In this document: in pieces, positions 1-10,157 of the stretch
Numbering within the stretch: the first letter of the stretch is position 1
How the letters are laid out: each line of letters starts with the position of its first letter
DNA from: Sycon ciliatum
Taxonomy: Eukaryota; Porifera; Calcarea; Leucosolenida; Sycettidae
Direction of reading: 5' to 3'
DNA: 64,000 nucleotides
NCBI RefSeq assembly: GCF_964019385.1
Contig: NC_088645.1
Coordinates: 17,872,680-17,936,679, forward strand
Notes under the pieces: generated by a model
The model's database searches: none
What the model was told of the DNA's origin: nothing
What the model saw: the letters and a program-made list of their open reading frames with translations, nothing else
Program-made: the position numbers and the translations under genes

Positions 1-2
1 AT

Positions 3-2066
3 GACCAGTTCAAGGCAGATTTGGTCCAACAGGATTTTTGTGAAATTGACGGAAGCCCAACTGTCATGTGGACTGAGTGGGCCAGCCGCTTTCTACAAGT
101 GTTAGACAGACATGCTCCTCTTGCACCAAGCCCTCGACGCAAGAAAAAATCAGTACCATGGATGAACCGCCAGTTATTACACCTCTTGACCAAGCGCAAC
201 CGGCTCCATAGGAGGTGGCTTAGTGATGGAACAGAACATTCCCACTCAGCTTTCAAGGCTGCCAGGCGGGAAGCTACCAGCTATAATAGGCAACAGAAAG
301 AGACCTACTACCAATCCAAGTTTCGAGCTGCGTCTGGCAATACCAAACAGACATGGCACACGATCAAAGAATTGAGTGGTAAACATCGACAATCTCAGCC
401 ACCTCAATGTTCTGTTGATGCCGTCCGAAACACCTTTGCAGAGATAGTAGAGGACGCCAGCCGCCCAGTGCATCTCTCATTTCCCTACGGGCCCGCCTCA
501 AGCACTGATCTGACAGCCTTTGCGCCAGTGTCTATTGCCAGAGTGAGGAAGCTCCTCGAACGTTTAAATCCGGCCAAGTCCAGCGGTGATGATGATATTT
601 CTGCAGCCCTTCTCCGCGCACATGCAGACATACTGGCGCCATCCCTGACTTTGATCTTTAACAAGTCCCTGAGAGAGGGCATATTTCCTGCCCAGATGAA
701 AAGTGCTAGGATATCGCCACTCTTCAAAGGCGGAGATCCGAGCATGCCAAAGAATCATCGACCAGTGTCCTTGTTATCGATTGCATCCAAAGTGTTGGAA
801 AGGATAGTCCACGAGCAACTCACACGATATCTAGTTCAGAGCAATTTATTCCCGCCAACTCAATTCGGCTACAGATCCCACCACTCTACATCCGACGCAC
901 TAGTGCTAGCTGTGGAAGGTATCTGTGAGGCCCGTATGAACAGACTCAACACAGGTGTAGCCTTTGTTGATATGTCAAAGGCATTCGATAAAGTGAAACA
1001 TCAAACTCTTGTGCAAGATCTGTTCGAACTTGGCATCTGCGACACGGCACTCTGTTGGCTGGTGGATTACCTCTCTGATAGAGAACAGTACGTTCAGGTT
1101 GGCCAGACTAGAAGTCTCCCGTACACCAGTTACTCAGGTGTCCCCCAGGGGTCGGTACTGGGCCCACTGCTATTTATTGTCTATGCCCGCGGCATAGCAG
1201 AAGAACTATCACCGTTTAATGTGGGAGCAATCCAGTTTGCTGATGACATCTCTATACGATGTAGCAGGGAGTCTGCGGAAGCTGTTTCTGCACACCTTTC
1301 AGCTGCTGTTCAGCACCTGGCCACCTGGCTGAAGGGCCGTGGTTTAATTCTTAATGAAAGAAAGACACAGATATTGCCTATTCCCCCATCCCCATCTCAA
1401 GCACTTGAGCTGCATGTCATTTGTAATGGGCAGACGCTGCCTGTTGTGAAAACGGCCAAGTATCTTGGCCTACATTTCGACTCAGACATGAGCTGGAACA
1501 CCATGACAAGCCATGTTGCACGCCGCGTTGCCGCTAAGATTGGGCTACTAAATCGAAGTGCAGCATGTTTGCCTTTTTCTTGCCGTGTTCAGTTTTTCAG
1601 GTCCTTTATACTATCAGAATTTGACTATGCATCTGCTGCCTATGCCCCTTTCTTATCGTCTTATCAGGATAAGCGCCTAAATAGTTTGTTCAAACGTGCG
1701 GCTCGCTCGGTGTGCAGGGCAGCCCCTCGCACTCACACGGCTCCCTTACTTGAACGCATGAATGCCCATACCCTCAGCATATACACCCACATGCACATCC
1801 TTGTATTCATTTGGCGCTGCCTGAACAAATCTTCAAGTACTCTGTTTGCAAGCTTTTTCACCCGTAGTCCCTCTCTCCGAACACGAGGAGGGAACAGCAA
1901 GTTACTCATCATTCCTGTCTCCCCCACTGCATCCTCAGCTAAGCGCATTAGCCATGCTGGAGCTATCCTGTGGAACCAGCTCCCAGACACAGCACGCCTC
2001 GAAAGAAAGCGCTCCACTTTCAAATCGCTAAGCCTGGCCTTTCTGTTAGGCAGTACCGTCAACTAG
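3..2066 (+). CDS. Non-LTR retrotransposon reverse transcriptase, C-terminal part
   Basis: The frame is open from the left window edge to a TAG at 2064-2066, so the N-terminal part, including any endonuclease, lies outside the window. About 687 residues are visible. The reverse transcriptase domain spans roughly residues 185-450: the finger motif around RISPLFKGGDP, then NHRPVSLLS, the catalytic FVDMSKAFD, GVPQGSVLGPL, and the active-site FADD near position 1237. A thumb and connection region follows, ending in the WNQLP motif common near the C terminus of CR1/L2/Jockey-type enzymes. No stop or frameshift interrupts it, so this is a fairly young copy. It would prime reverse transcription at a nicked genomic target. 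The clade (CR1/L2-like versus another jockey-group lineage) is not decided. Confidence 0.93.
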   Translation, partial: DQFKADLVQQDFCEIDGSPTVMWTEWASRFLQVLDRHAPLAPSPRRKKKSVPWMNRQLLHLLTKRNRLHRRWLSDGTEHSHSAFKAARREATSYNRQQKETYYQSKFRAASGNTKQTWHTIKELSGKHRQSQPPQCSVDAVRNTFAEIVEDASRPVHLSFPYGPASSTDLTAFAPVSIARVRKLLERLNPAKSSGDDDISAALLRAHADILAPSLTLIFNKSLREGIFPAQMKSARISPLFKGGDPSMPKNHRPVSLLSIASKVLERIVHEQLTRYLVQSNLFPPTQFGYRSHHSTSDALVLAVEGICEARMNRLNTGVAFVDMSKAFDKVKHQTLVQDLFELGICDTALCWLVDYLSDREQYVQVGQTRSLPYTSYSGVPQGSVLGPLLFIVYARGIAEELSPFNVGAIQFADDISIRCSRESAEAVSAHLSAAVQHLATWLKGRGLILNERKTQILPIPPSPSQALELHVICNGQTLPVVKTAKYLGLHFDSDMSWNTMTSHVARRVAAKIGLLNRSAACLPFSCRVQFFRSFILSEFDYASAAYAPFLSSYQDKRLNSLFKRAARSVCRAAPRTHTAPLLERMNAHTLSIYTHMHILVFIWRCLNKSSSTLFASFFTRSPSLRTRGGNSKLLIIPVSPTASSAKRISHAGAILWNQLPDTARLERKRSTFKSLSLAFLLGSTVN

Positions 2067-2086
2067 GATGAACTCATCTGCTTCAC

Positions 2087-2089
<3 letters not shown>

Positions 2090-2134
<45 letters not shown>

Positions 2135-2146
2135 ACTCACTCACTC
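2090..2146. repeat. (CT)n then (CTCA)n microsatellite
   Basis: Uninterrupted CT dinucleotides to 2130, then CTCA units, inside the 3' UTR of the LINE. Confidence 0.95.
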
Positions 2147-2440
2147 CTTTCTTCCCGGTTGCCGTGCTTGTGACTTTTTTTCCCCTGCTGCCGTGCTCAT
2201 ATTAGTTATCTAACTACAGCTGTATCTTCTTCTTGGTTCTGTTTGTCCGCTTATGATTATATTTTCTTTTCTCTTATTATCAGTGGGACCATTGTCATTA
2301 GGTTTAGGCCTGTTTTGGAACTCCACTTTAAATAAAGCCAAACAACAACAACAACATGCCAGTTTTGTATGTAAAAAAAACCTAAAATAATAGCAGTTTT
2401 GTCTTATTCGAACCCTTCAATATCTACCTTCACTGATGAG

Positions 2441-5400
2441 CTATGTACATGTATTAGCGGTCTGGAGGAATAAAGTAATATCGTCTACGGAAGTGTCCTC
2501 GCAGTGGTGATGGTTGTGTGCAGGCGGGTCTGAGTTGGCTGAGAGCGCAGTGTAGTTGTGGAGGTGATAATCAATAAATTCTTCAATGGCCGAGAGCTCT
2601 GTCACACCCTGTAATACTAATTTACAAACAACAGAATAACAATCCAATCATTATAAAAATATAATTTCAAGTTTGTTTATTAGAACTTCAAAGTACGTAA
2701 TATGTTATCGCATGTGTTTAGGTACCTCCTCCCGTACCTTTTCTAGCTGGCCTGCATGCACTTACACACTCACCTTTTGTCTCCTTTTGTTCCGTCGGCC
2801 TGGGTAGCTACTTGCGCGCCCATATTTGCCATAGCTACCCAGACCCTTTATCTTGCCGTTCAGACTTGATCTCTTCCTCTCTTTTCTCACTCTTCAATGT
2901 AGTCGTTTCGTTCGTCTTGGTCTCTTGTCTCGTCGTCTATAATAAATGTCGTTCCCCCAACCTACCTGTTCCCGTTGTAATGTCTGGATAATGTGTCGTC
3001 AGTCGTCCTGTTTCGAATTCAACATTGGCGCCCGATTATTGAGCGACCCACGACCCTGAGATCATCCCATGCCCAGCCGTCCTCAACCGCCATTCGTCTC
3101 GTCTATGTCAAATTGTCAACCTCGTCTCGTCCATGTCAGTCTCGTCTCTCCTGCGCCAACCTCGTTTCGTCTCTATCAACCTCGTCTCTCCTACGCCAAC
3201 CTCGTCTCGTCGTGTCGTTCAAGCCATGCAGCTCAGGTCAGCTACCTTTCTCTCTTTATTTTATTTGTATGCGTTCCTTCTTCGTCAAATTTATTTTCGT
3301 GAATTTTTTTGTGGTGTGTGCGCGCGCGTGTGTTCGTTAAACATTACCAAGTTAGGGGTCCGATCATGGTGAGCCACGCTCTAATTTTTGGATGTTTAGC
3401 AAAAGTGTAACTAGGCTGTATTAGCCGTGCAAAATACTAGTAATTCACGTTCCTCGTCAAACTCCAATAGTTATTACACACTATAAGTAGTACAGGAATG
3501 ATCTGTAGTGCATTTTTAGTAAACACTTTCGTGAGATCCGTGCGTGCGTGCAATATGTGTGTGTGTTTTTTCTCCTCCAGTCATTTTTTAAAATCTTTTT
3601 CTCTCTTTTTTTTCTCTCCGCGAGGACGCGGGATTTTTTTCATGGAGGGGTGGTATGTTAGGTACCTCCTCCCGTACCTTTTCTAGCTGGCCTGCATGCA
3701 CTTACACACTCACCTTTTGTCTCCTTTTGTTCCGTTGGCCTGGGTAGCTACTTGCGCGCCCATATTTGCCATAGCCACCCAGACCCGTTATCTTGCCGTT
3801 CAGACTTGATCTCTTCCTCTCTTTTCTCACTCTTCAATGTAGTCGTTTCGTTCGTCTTGGTCTCTTGTCTCGTCGTCTATAATAAATGTCGTTCCCCCAA
3901 CCTACCTGTTCCCGTTGTAATGTCTGGATAATATGTCGTCAGTCGTCCTGTTTCGAATTCAACACATGGTTGCGAGGGCCTTATGGCATATTATTGCCCG
4001 AGAGGTTAGGCCGAGGGCCGAGGGTTAACCTCCAGGGGCAATAATATGCCATAAGGCCCGCAGCTACCATTCGATAACAAATTTATCACATGGCCCACAG
4101 AGCAGACCATTGGGCTGCTGTTGAAACTAGCCTAAATGCCAGCACATTATCACCACAATGTACATGTACATGTATATTGATGTGGTATCATGATCAAATT
4201 TGAAAAATGAAGATATTTCTCCTACACCCTAATAAAAAGTCTTCTACAGGCCATCAGAGAGTATACAGTACTGAAAGACGGAGACAGAAAAAAGTGCCGG
4301 CACGGCATCGTCATAGCAATAGACATGACAACCACTATAAAACACAGCAGAATCATAACGTCAGTCGAAAAATTAAGAGTGCTACCACAAAGAGTTTCTA
4401 CATGTTTACATGTGTATCAGTAAGTCGTCAAATACAGCAATGCAAGTATTTGACGACTACCTGGTGTGTAATTCGGAGCACAATTTTTCTTCTTTTTTCA
4501 GCTAAAAATAGCTGTATTTTTCATTGCAAAACACTCCTGAATTGTTGTGTTTGTTGTTCAAGCAAAGGTGAAGGCAGAGGCCGCTCGAGGACAGCTGATC
4601 CGGGTAAGAGTTTCGCGTGGTATAGGAAGACCACACGCAGTGACTTTGCAAGGATCTGAAAACGCACGATTCTGAGTTGAATTTGTGTTATTTCAAATAA
4701 TTGTTTGTGATCACAATATCACATCGAGCAGAACTGAATCCTATCCACAAGCTTACCGACGGCCAGGCTGCCAACATGACTGGACAAATGATCCCTGCAA
4801 GCACCACACGGCAGAAGTCGGAGGCCATGTCCATTGCCGGGACGTCCATCTCCAAAAAGAATTCCATCTTCGTCTCGATGCTACACACTGCGACTTGTGG
4901 TAGAGAGTCGTAGATCTACAGTCTACAGAGTTGTATTCGCGCAATCGCTGAAATGAACTAATTTTTTCGGGCAAGTAAACTATTTTTTGCGGGCAATATT
5001 ATTGCCGCGCGGGAAAGGTGCTGATTCGCTGGAGTACAGGCAACAATCATGTGCCATGTGATAAAATGTATATAAGACTGCACTACAGAACAACCAGGAG
5101 CTGCATCAGCGCCTTGATACTAGAGGGTGGTGGCGTTCCTATGGATGCGGAAAACTCGGCTTGTAGCCGAGTGTCACGGGAAAAGTGATTTTTTCTTCTT
5201 TTTTTACTGAACAAAAAGGGCAATCAAGGCTTGTTTGCTGCTACTTAAAGTTTCCTGCGTCAGCATTATGAGACTGCATTATGAATGTTTGTTCACTTAC
5301 CTTCTGATATCACAGTAATGTAGGGCTCATTACCATTAAGTGCCACTTTACAAGATACAGATCCAATGTGAAAGCGAAGATTTAACTGGTGCTTGAGGAT

Positions 5401-5831
5401 TTGGACAGAGATTATCAACTTAACTCGATCTACTACCAATCCACCAGACCTATATGATTCCTTGCTTGCGGTATGATGGGTAGGATTCCATTGCGTCCAA
5501 GGTGATTTTGAGTCAGTCCGTTCACTCGACTCTATCAGGAAAATACAGGTGCCTTGTGACTCGATTTTAATCTCCTTGATTACCATGTAACATTGTGGTG
5601 GATAATCGAAAGTCACATTGTATGCCACTGAAGGAACTAATGCAGTTCTTGGCATTAGTGAGGTACTAGTTACTGACGAATATCGTAATGTGCCATCATC
5701 ACTGGACAGTGGAAATGATCGACGACCTGTTGCAGTGCAAGGTGAGGTTTGCGTAAAACCTCTTGTGACATTCCAGCCGCTCACAAGCAGTAGTGTGGGA
5801 ATAACGTGTTTGATCAACAACATGTTCAGAC
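2441..5831 (-). CDS. Receptor-like gene B, paralogue of gene A (partial model)
   Basis: Three exons are proposed: 5831-5301, 4887-4757 and 2608-2441 (TAG stop). Exon 5831-5301 has a strong acceptor and a GTAAGT donor, phase 1 at both ends. It encodes a hydrophobic signal-peptide-like stretch and a roughly 150-residue cysteine-containing domain that aligns with the N-terminal domain of gene A (shared DGxLRYxS, FDxPxxC and PYIxVxSxG patterns). Exon 4887-4757 (phase 1 to 0) encodes a hydrophobic segment that could be a membrane helix. Exon 2608-2441 (phase 0) ends the frame with a His-rich tail. No EGF exon was found, unlike in A. The initiator exon was not located; an internal ATG follows the acceptor closely. 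The first exon is well supported; the joins to the other two rest on phase agreement only. Confidence 0.5.
2715..3024 (+). repeat. 5' LTR of the TRIM
   Basis: Contains an inverted repeat CTGGGTAGCTA (2800-2810) / TAGCTACCCAG (2832-2842) and a CTATAATAAA stretch near 2938 that could serve as TATA box or poly(A) signal. The 3' LTR copy has substitutions in one arm of the inverted repeat. Confidence 0.9.
3026..3043 (+). promoter_or_regulatory. tRNA primer-binding site of the TRIM
   Basis: TGGCGCCCGATTATTGAG lies two bases inside the 5' LTR; TGGCGCC is the usual start of a tRNA-complementary primer site. The tRNA species is not assigned. Confidence 0.75.
3656..3964 (+). repeat. 3' LTR of the TRIM
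   Basis: Near-identical to 2715-3024, preceded by the polypurine tract and followed by the CATG target duplication. Confidence 0.9.
3966..4070. repeat. Long palindrome (foldback arm pair)
   Basis: 3976-3999 is a perfect 24-nt reverse complement of 4036-4059. Pairing continues imperfectly outward to ACCAT and inward via GAGGTTA (4002-4008) / TAACCTC (4026-4032). When the TRIM is removed, pairing extends further: TGTTATCG left of the TRIM matches CGATAACA at 4071-4078. This looks like the remains of a foldback or hairpin transposon. Confidence 0.75.
4423..4458. repeat. Perfect 13-bp hairpin
   Basis: AGTCGTCAAATAC (4423-4435) and its exact reverse complement (4446-4458) around a 10-nt loop. 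No function assigned; possibly part of the same palindromic element family as 3966-4070. Confidence 0.7.
5098..5180 (+). mobile_element. SINE body fragment
   Basis: Matches the body of the tRNA-derived SINE at 38244-38553 (shared GAGGGTGGTGGCGTTCC and GATGCGGAAAACT). The tRNA-like head is missing. Confidence 0.7.
5301..5831 (-). CDS. Gene B, exon with signal peptide and N-terminal domain
   Basis: The acceptor is a pyrimidine-rich CTCACTTAG and the donor is GTAAGT; length 531 with phase 1 at both ends, exactly as in the matching exon of gene A (12312-11767). The hydrophobic stretch MLLIKHVIPTLLLVSG near the start suggests a signal peptide. The rest is a beta-rich looking domain with four to five cysteines, shared with gene A; I do not recognise the family. 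Confidence 0.7.
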
Positions 5832-5917
5832 CTAAGTGAGACAACATATCAAACGCAATGCCAAAGCCACTTGGTCACTGAAAGTGGCTCTGGGGATCAA
5901 GTAGGAAGAAACCTCCC

Positions 5918-6066
5918 GAAATTGATAGTATGGGTTTCCTTAGACTCAACGCCTTGGAACCAGTAAATTCCGCTGAACCTCGCTGAATTGATAGCATGGG
6001 TTTCCTTAGACTCGATACTTTGGAACCAGTCAATTCCGTTGAACCTCGCTGAATCGATAGTATGGT
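5918..6066. repeat. 66-bp tandem repeat, just over two units
   Basis: ATTGATAG marks units at 5921, 5987 and 6053 with GGGTTTCCTTAGACTC and GGAACCAGT cores. It lies just upstream (5' side) of gene B. Confidence 0.85.
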
Positions 6067-6226
6067 CTTACTTAGCTGCGCACCGTGGGCTATTTCGGCA
6101 TGCTATCTCTTTCGCTTTCACAGGAATGCGTTAGCCCAATACTCGTACATGTACTTGAAAGTCATCATGCATGTGAGTGTGAGTGACCTTCTAGATCGTA
6201 AACAGCACTCCAGGTGTATTCTTACC

Positions 6227-6469
6227 TCACCGTGTTTGCGTTCGTCCTCTTCTCAGCTTTTCTTGATCTCCACACAGTTGTGAAGCCTGAAAGATGTAAA
6301 ACTTAGCTTTACTAAAGTTGAAAAGATAGACTTCGTTCGTCATCAACAACATGCAAATGTGCAACAAAATGAAGCGTCCTACAGGACTCATATCATTCAT
6401 TATTTCGGTAAATAACGGTGCACAAGCCAAAGCAGGAAGTTTATTTTTACCACGTCGCGTGCAATTCAC
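6227..6469 (-). CDS. Small ORF with hydrophobic N terminus (doubtful)
   Basis: An 80-codon frame with an internal ATG followed by a signal-like stretch GRFILLHICMLLM. A good splice acceptor (TTTACATCTTTCAG) lies inside it at about 6285, so the 3' part may instead be an exon. No homology recognised. It could be an upstream exon of gene B, but the phases do not fit. 6067-6660 otherwise shows nothing firm. Confidence 0.2.
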   Translation of the reverse strand: MNCTRRGKNKLPALACAPLFTEIMNDMSPVGRFILLHICMLLMTNEVYLFNFSKAKFYIFQASQLCGDQEKLRRGRTQTR

Positions 6470-6659
6470 CTAGGTACTATGTGGTTGACCAATATTCAAT
6501 CGGCAAGCAACGCGACCATGATTCGCGGCATGCACGACATGTTCACACACTCACATTTTGGAAGTACGAGCTGGCACAAAGTCAGAGTGTACCTTCCTCT
6601 TTTCACACAGCTAAAGTGATTTCAGGACGGAATCCGACAGCTGCTTGACCTGTACTTCT

Positions 6660-7343
6660 GTCTTCGGTCGTCTTCCACAGATGGAGAAGTCAGGTGTTAC
6701 AAAGATTTTGTCCAAATATGGAATCATATCGCCTTGAATTCTACCGCAGCTAGTGCCATCGAAAGCAGCTTCGTCACATGCTTGGCATCCTTTATCCGAA
6801 AATCATCACAAACAACGATCTGTATAAGCTCACCAACACCGAGCCAATATCTGGAATTGCGAAGCGAGCTAGATGGCGGTTACTCGAGCACATTCCACGC
6901 CAACCAATCGGCACACCAGGGAACCAAGCAATGATGGCATACCTAACTGCAGAGGAAACAACTAAACACAGGAAGGGAGCACCTAGGTCCTGCCTGGTAA
7001 CCACCCTTCAGCGAGACTGCAAGCTAACTGCAGTTGAACTGGAGATGAATCGACACCTAGACGCGCTCCGGGACTTTGCGGCCGATCGAACGAGATGGGG
7101 CAACATCTGCTCGGCCATCATATGAACATAATTATGGACTGTCTTACGTGTGTGGACGGTGCTTGTGCTCACTACTATATCAGGGTCTACAGGCATCCGA
7201 AGCACTGATTGTATCTGTATTATTTTGTACTCAATGGATGCAACACTATAATCTCCACATCACCATGTTTTTATTTTTGTTTATGTTTTTCACTCCATTG
7301 TTGTGAGTTCCCCTTGGGAACGGATACGAGAATAATAATAATA
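6660..7343 (+). mobile_element. 5'-truncated LINE remnant, 3' end
   Basis: The frame ending at about 7125 carries the C-terminal pattern of RTE/L1-like reverse transcriptases: an RARWRLLEHIPR segment, a charged linker, then a DRTRWGNICSAII end. Upstream frames contain stops, so it is degenerate. The 3' UTR ends in CTTGGGAACGGATACGAG and an (AAT)n tail at 7331-7342. The same 3' terminus recurs inverted at 24425-24470. Confidence 0.75.
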
Positions 7344-8737
7344 GTGCGTGCTTCAAACATGATTTACTGAGTCTGTGAGGTACATGTACCCAGTCTTGGA
7401 TGTGCTACGAATTCAGAGCTGTCGTTGACGCCAAGCTGTTTTGTGTAGAGGACACGTTGTAGAGAGATAATATATAATTTGTACATGTAGTTGCTTCCAG
7501 ATAGCACAGTGCCACTGTCGAATTCAGGGCCATCTGCTCCACCACTGGACCGTGCCAACTCTCTCAAACATGCTATGACCCGTTGCACGTTATGGTGGTA
7601 GCTAACTGGCATCAAGAGAATAATGAATATGCATGTGCTTGTTATACAAGAGTGTGCAACAGATATCTTGGGGTGCAATTTTATTCTACCTACGGTCTGA
7701 GATGGCACGTCTTGTTGTAATACATTCGAACACGTGTAAATGTAACAAGTGGACCTGCACACATGTAGTTACATGTAGCTCTGTGTTCACTGTACACTGA
7801 TAGGCCAGTGGTATTAACCCGTGCAGTGGGATATCTGCATGATGTCCACCGAGACTTTCCTGCACCTTAGTCTGTGTGACCGATTTTAGCCTACACCCCG
7901 ATGCCACGGCCTGGTCATGCACCACATGTCTGAGTTCTAGTGTATAGGACAAGGCTACATCCCTACTGGTACGGCACAGCCAACTTAAACACTGTATAAC
8001 GTGTTAATAATAAGCAATCATTTCGTACCATTTCTCAGTGGTAGAGCATCGCTGGCCTACGGCGGAATCCCCGTACTCCAGTGCTGGTTTTGACCGTAAA
8101 TACTCTTTAAATATTTTATTTTTTCTTTGCCCCCAACTGATGACCAGTACTTCAGGAGTAGGAGTTGCCTATTTCGAAGTAACTACTTGTTTTCTGACAC
8201 ATATTGACGGAATGACTACCATGATTCGCCTCCATTGCGGCATTGGTGTTTGCAGTGTACATTGTCAGTCGAAGGTGAATGAATCGGATGAATAATTCAT
8301 GCAGTTCTTCGCTAACTACAGTGCGTTCATCTACTTTTAAGATGAACTGGAAGAAGAAAAAATGATGTATCATTCCATGGAAGGCCATGACGTCATCAAC
8401 ACCATTCGTTTCCCTTCCTTCCGTGAACGTTCTAATCTAGGAGGAGTTCGTAATGACGGATTGCAATGTTTATTGGAGGAGCAGGAAAATATCTACTTCG
8501 AAAGAATATTCTCCCGGAAATCTACACTGGGCAAGACTCCTGGCCTCAGAATCTCAATCTATTAATGAACAACGGCATGAAACAACTGTTCACAGCAAAG
8601 AGCCAACATACATGCACAAAGTGCAAACACTGTGCGGTGAACAGTAACCAGGGAACTGCGATGTCCACCTGCCATGTCCACACAGCATGAAAGCCTAGAT
8701 ATCACAAAGTGTCCTGAATGTGTCCTGTGATATTTTG
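7344..8737. other. Intergenic stretch between genes B and A, no firm gene
   Basis: Open minus frames at 7364-7762 and 7686-7952 contain a plausible acceptor (CTCTTGATGCCAG) but no consistent exon chain. A tRNA A-box-like TCAGTGGTAGAGCATC at about 8035 may be an old SINE head. No other signal was recognised. Confidence 0.4.
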
Positions 8738-9061
8738 ACCTGAATGTAACGAACGTTACGTAGTATCGAAAATAGTTGTATGGTATATGCACAATATTGG
8801 AACCTGAATGTAACGTAGTGACAGAGGCAATCTCGTGATATATACACAACATTAGCACCTGAATATAACGTAGTGTCAGAGATTGTCGTGTGATATCTAC
8901 ACAACATTAGGACCTGAATAAAACGTAGTGTCGGAGATTGTCGTGTGATATCTACACAACATTAGCACCTGAATGTAACGCAGTGTCGGAGATAGTCGCG
9001 CAATATCTACACATCATTGGGACCTGGACATAGCGAAGAGTCAGAGATAGTCTTGGGAACT
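8738..9061 (-). repeat. 55-bp tandem repeat derived from the last codons of gene A
   Basis: ACCTG marks units at 8738, 8802, 8857, 8912, 8967 and 9022, i.e. 55-bp spacing (one 64-bp unit). The rightmost unit contains the coding end and stop of gene A (peptide TISDSSLCPGPNDV). On the minus strand the next units read TISDTALHSGANVV and similar, so the array is an expansion of the terminal coding segment into the 3' UTR. Confidence 0.9.
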
Positions 9062-10157
9062 GAATAGGTGTTTCCCGGCAGTGTGCTTCCTGGAGATTCC
9101 AGCTGCTGGGAAGCTTTGGGAACATCGTAATGACTGACACGGCTGTATCTGGCCTGAACATCCACAATAGAATCGGAGCAATGCGCAACAGCACAGGCAG
9201 CCTTGGGCACGTCGTAGTGTGATGGCAACGATACAGCTAAGCACTCTTCATAGTACCGAGGCGATGGGCTTCGGTTCAAATGCGACAGCTCCATTTCGGT
9301 CTCAGTGTAGACATTACTCTGGCGTGCTGTTGAGGCGCTCATACTTATGAAGGACAGGTGGGCTGCTGTGTTTGCTCCGTGTGCTGATGGCACTGTAATG
9401 CCGCGGCCATCTGTTCTCACTGCTGATCTGTTTCGAAGAGGCGAGGAGTTGGAATATGGCTTTCGCATTCGCATGATCTGGAGGATAAGAAGGCCAATCA
9501 ACGCCAAGGCTATCACAGTGCCAATCGCAATTCCAGCCACAGCGGTATCTCCCAAAGTGGATGATGGTATGTATGGCTCCTGAGACCCTACACTGGTGCT
9601 GGAGGCAGCTTTCAAGACGGCGGTTGTCACGACCGAAGTCTGGCCTTCATCCTCCAGGCTTGTATTGGGATGTGGTGGTCTTGGTGTTGCGTCGGTGCGA
9701 ATTTTAGCATGGCCATCTCCGATTCTATTAGAGGAAGCTGTGATCATAGTATTACTTGGCTTGCGAATCTCAGTCGTTTGACGTAATGTGCGCGTGATGC
9801 TGGGATTACCCTGGGACCCTACACCGGAGGTAGATTTGGAGATGGCAGTTGTCAAGACTGAACTCTGGCCTTCATCCTCCAGGCTTGTACCGCCATGTGA
9901 TGGTATTGGCGTTGCTTCAGTGCGCATGTGATCATGGCCATCTCCAGTTCTGTGGGAGGAAGTACTTGGCGTGCTATCCTCAGGTGTTTGGTGCAGTGTA
10001 CGCGTATTGCTGAGCTCTGGTGTCCGGCTGCTGCTGCTCTCTGCGTGGCTCTCATGTTGTGGGGTAGAGGATGTTACTGCAGTTACCCTGGAAGATGTAC
10101 CTACTCTGCCTACTCGGGTCTCAGATGTTGGCATTGGGTTTCTGCTGATAGCTGGCT
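9007..10157 (-). CDS. Gene A, exon 5: stalk, transmembrane helix and signalling tail
   Basis: Acceptor TTTGCTGTAG, phase 1, 383 codons including the TAG at 9007-9009. Holds two diverged mucin-like repeats (each with RTLxQT and NTSLEDEGQ or GTSLEDEGQ), the membrane helix GIAIGTVIALALIGLLIL, and the YxVP motifs. The final 15 codons are the seed of the 55-bp array downstream. Confidence 0.9.

Larger units (their letters stand above)
1..2355 (+). mobile_element. Non-LTR (LINE) element, 3' half with tail
   Basis: This covers the reverse transcriptase ORF, a 3' UTR with a (CT)n run at 2090-2130 followed by (CTCA)n to about 2146, an AATAAA signal near 2331, and a terminal (AAC)5 repeat at 2341-2355. 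A short-unit microsatellite tail instead of poly(A) is typical of CR1/L2-type elements. The 5' end is beyond the window. Confidence 0.85.
2715..3964 (+). mobile_element. Terminal-repeat retrotransposon in miniature (TRIM), non-autonomous LTR element
   Basis: Two direct LTRs (2715-3024 and 3656-3964, about 310 bp each, roughly five substitutions and one indel apart) begin TG and end CA. A primer-binding site starting TGGCGCCCGA follows the 5' LTR at 3026, and a polypurine tract GGAGGGGTGG sits at 3644-3653 just before the 3' LTR. The interior is only about 630 bp with no gag or pol, and includes a pyrimidine-rich minisatellite (about 3100-3215). The flanks share CATG (2711-2714, 3965-3968) as a 4-bp target duplication. 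It must be mobilised by proteins of another LTR element. It lies in an intron of gene B. Confidence 0.9.

Noticed and set aside
2432-2450. CTGATGA as another hammerhead core.
   Set aside because: No GAAA after a stem II, and no matching stem I.
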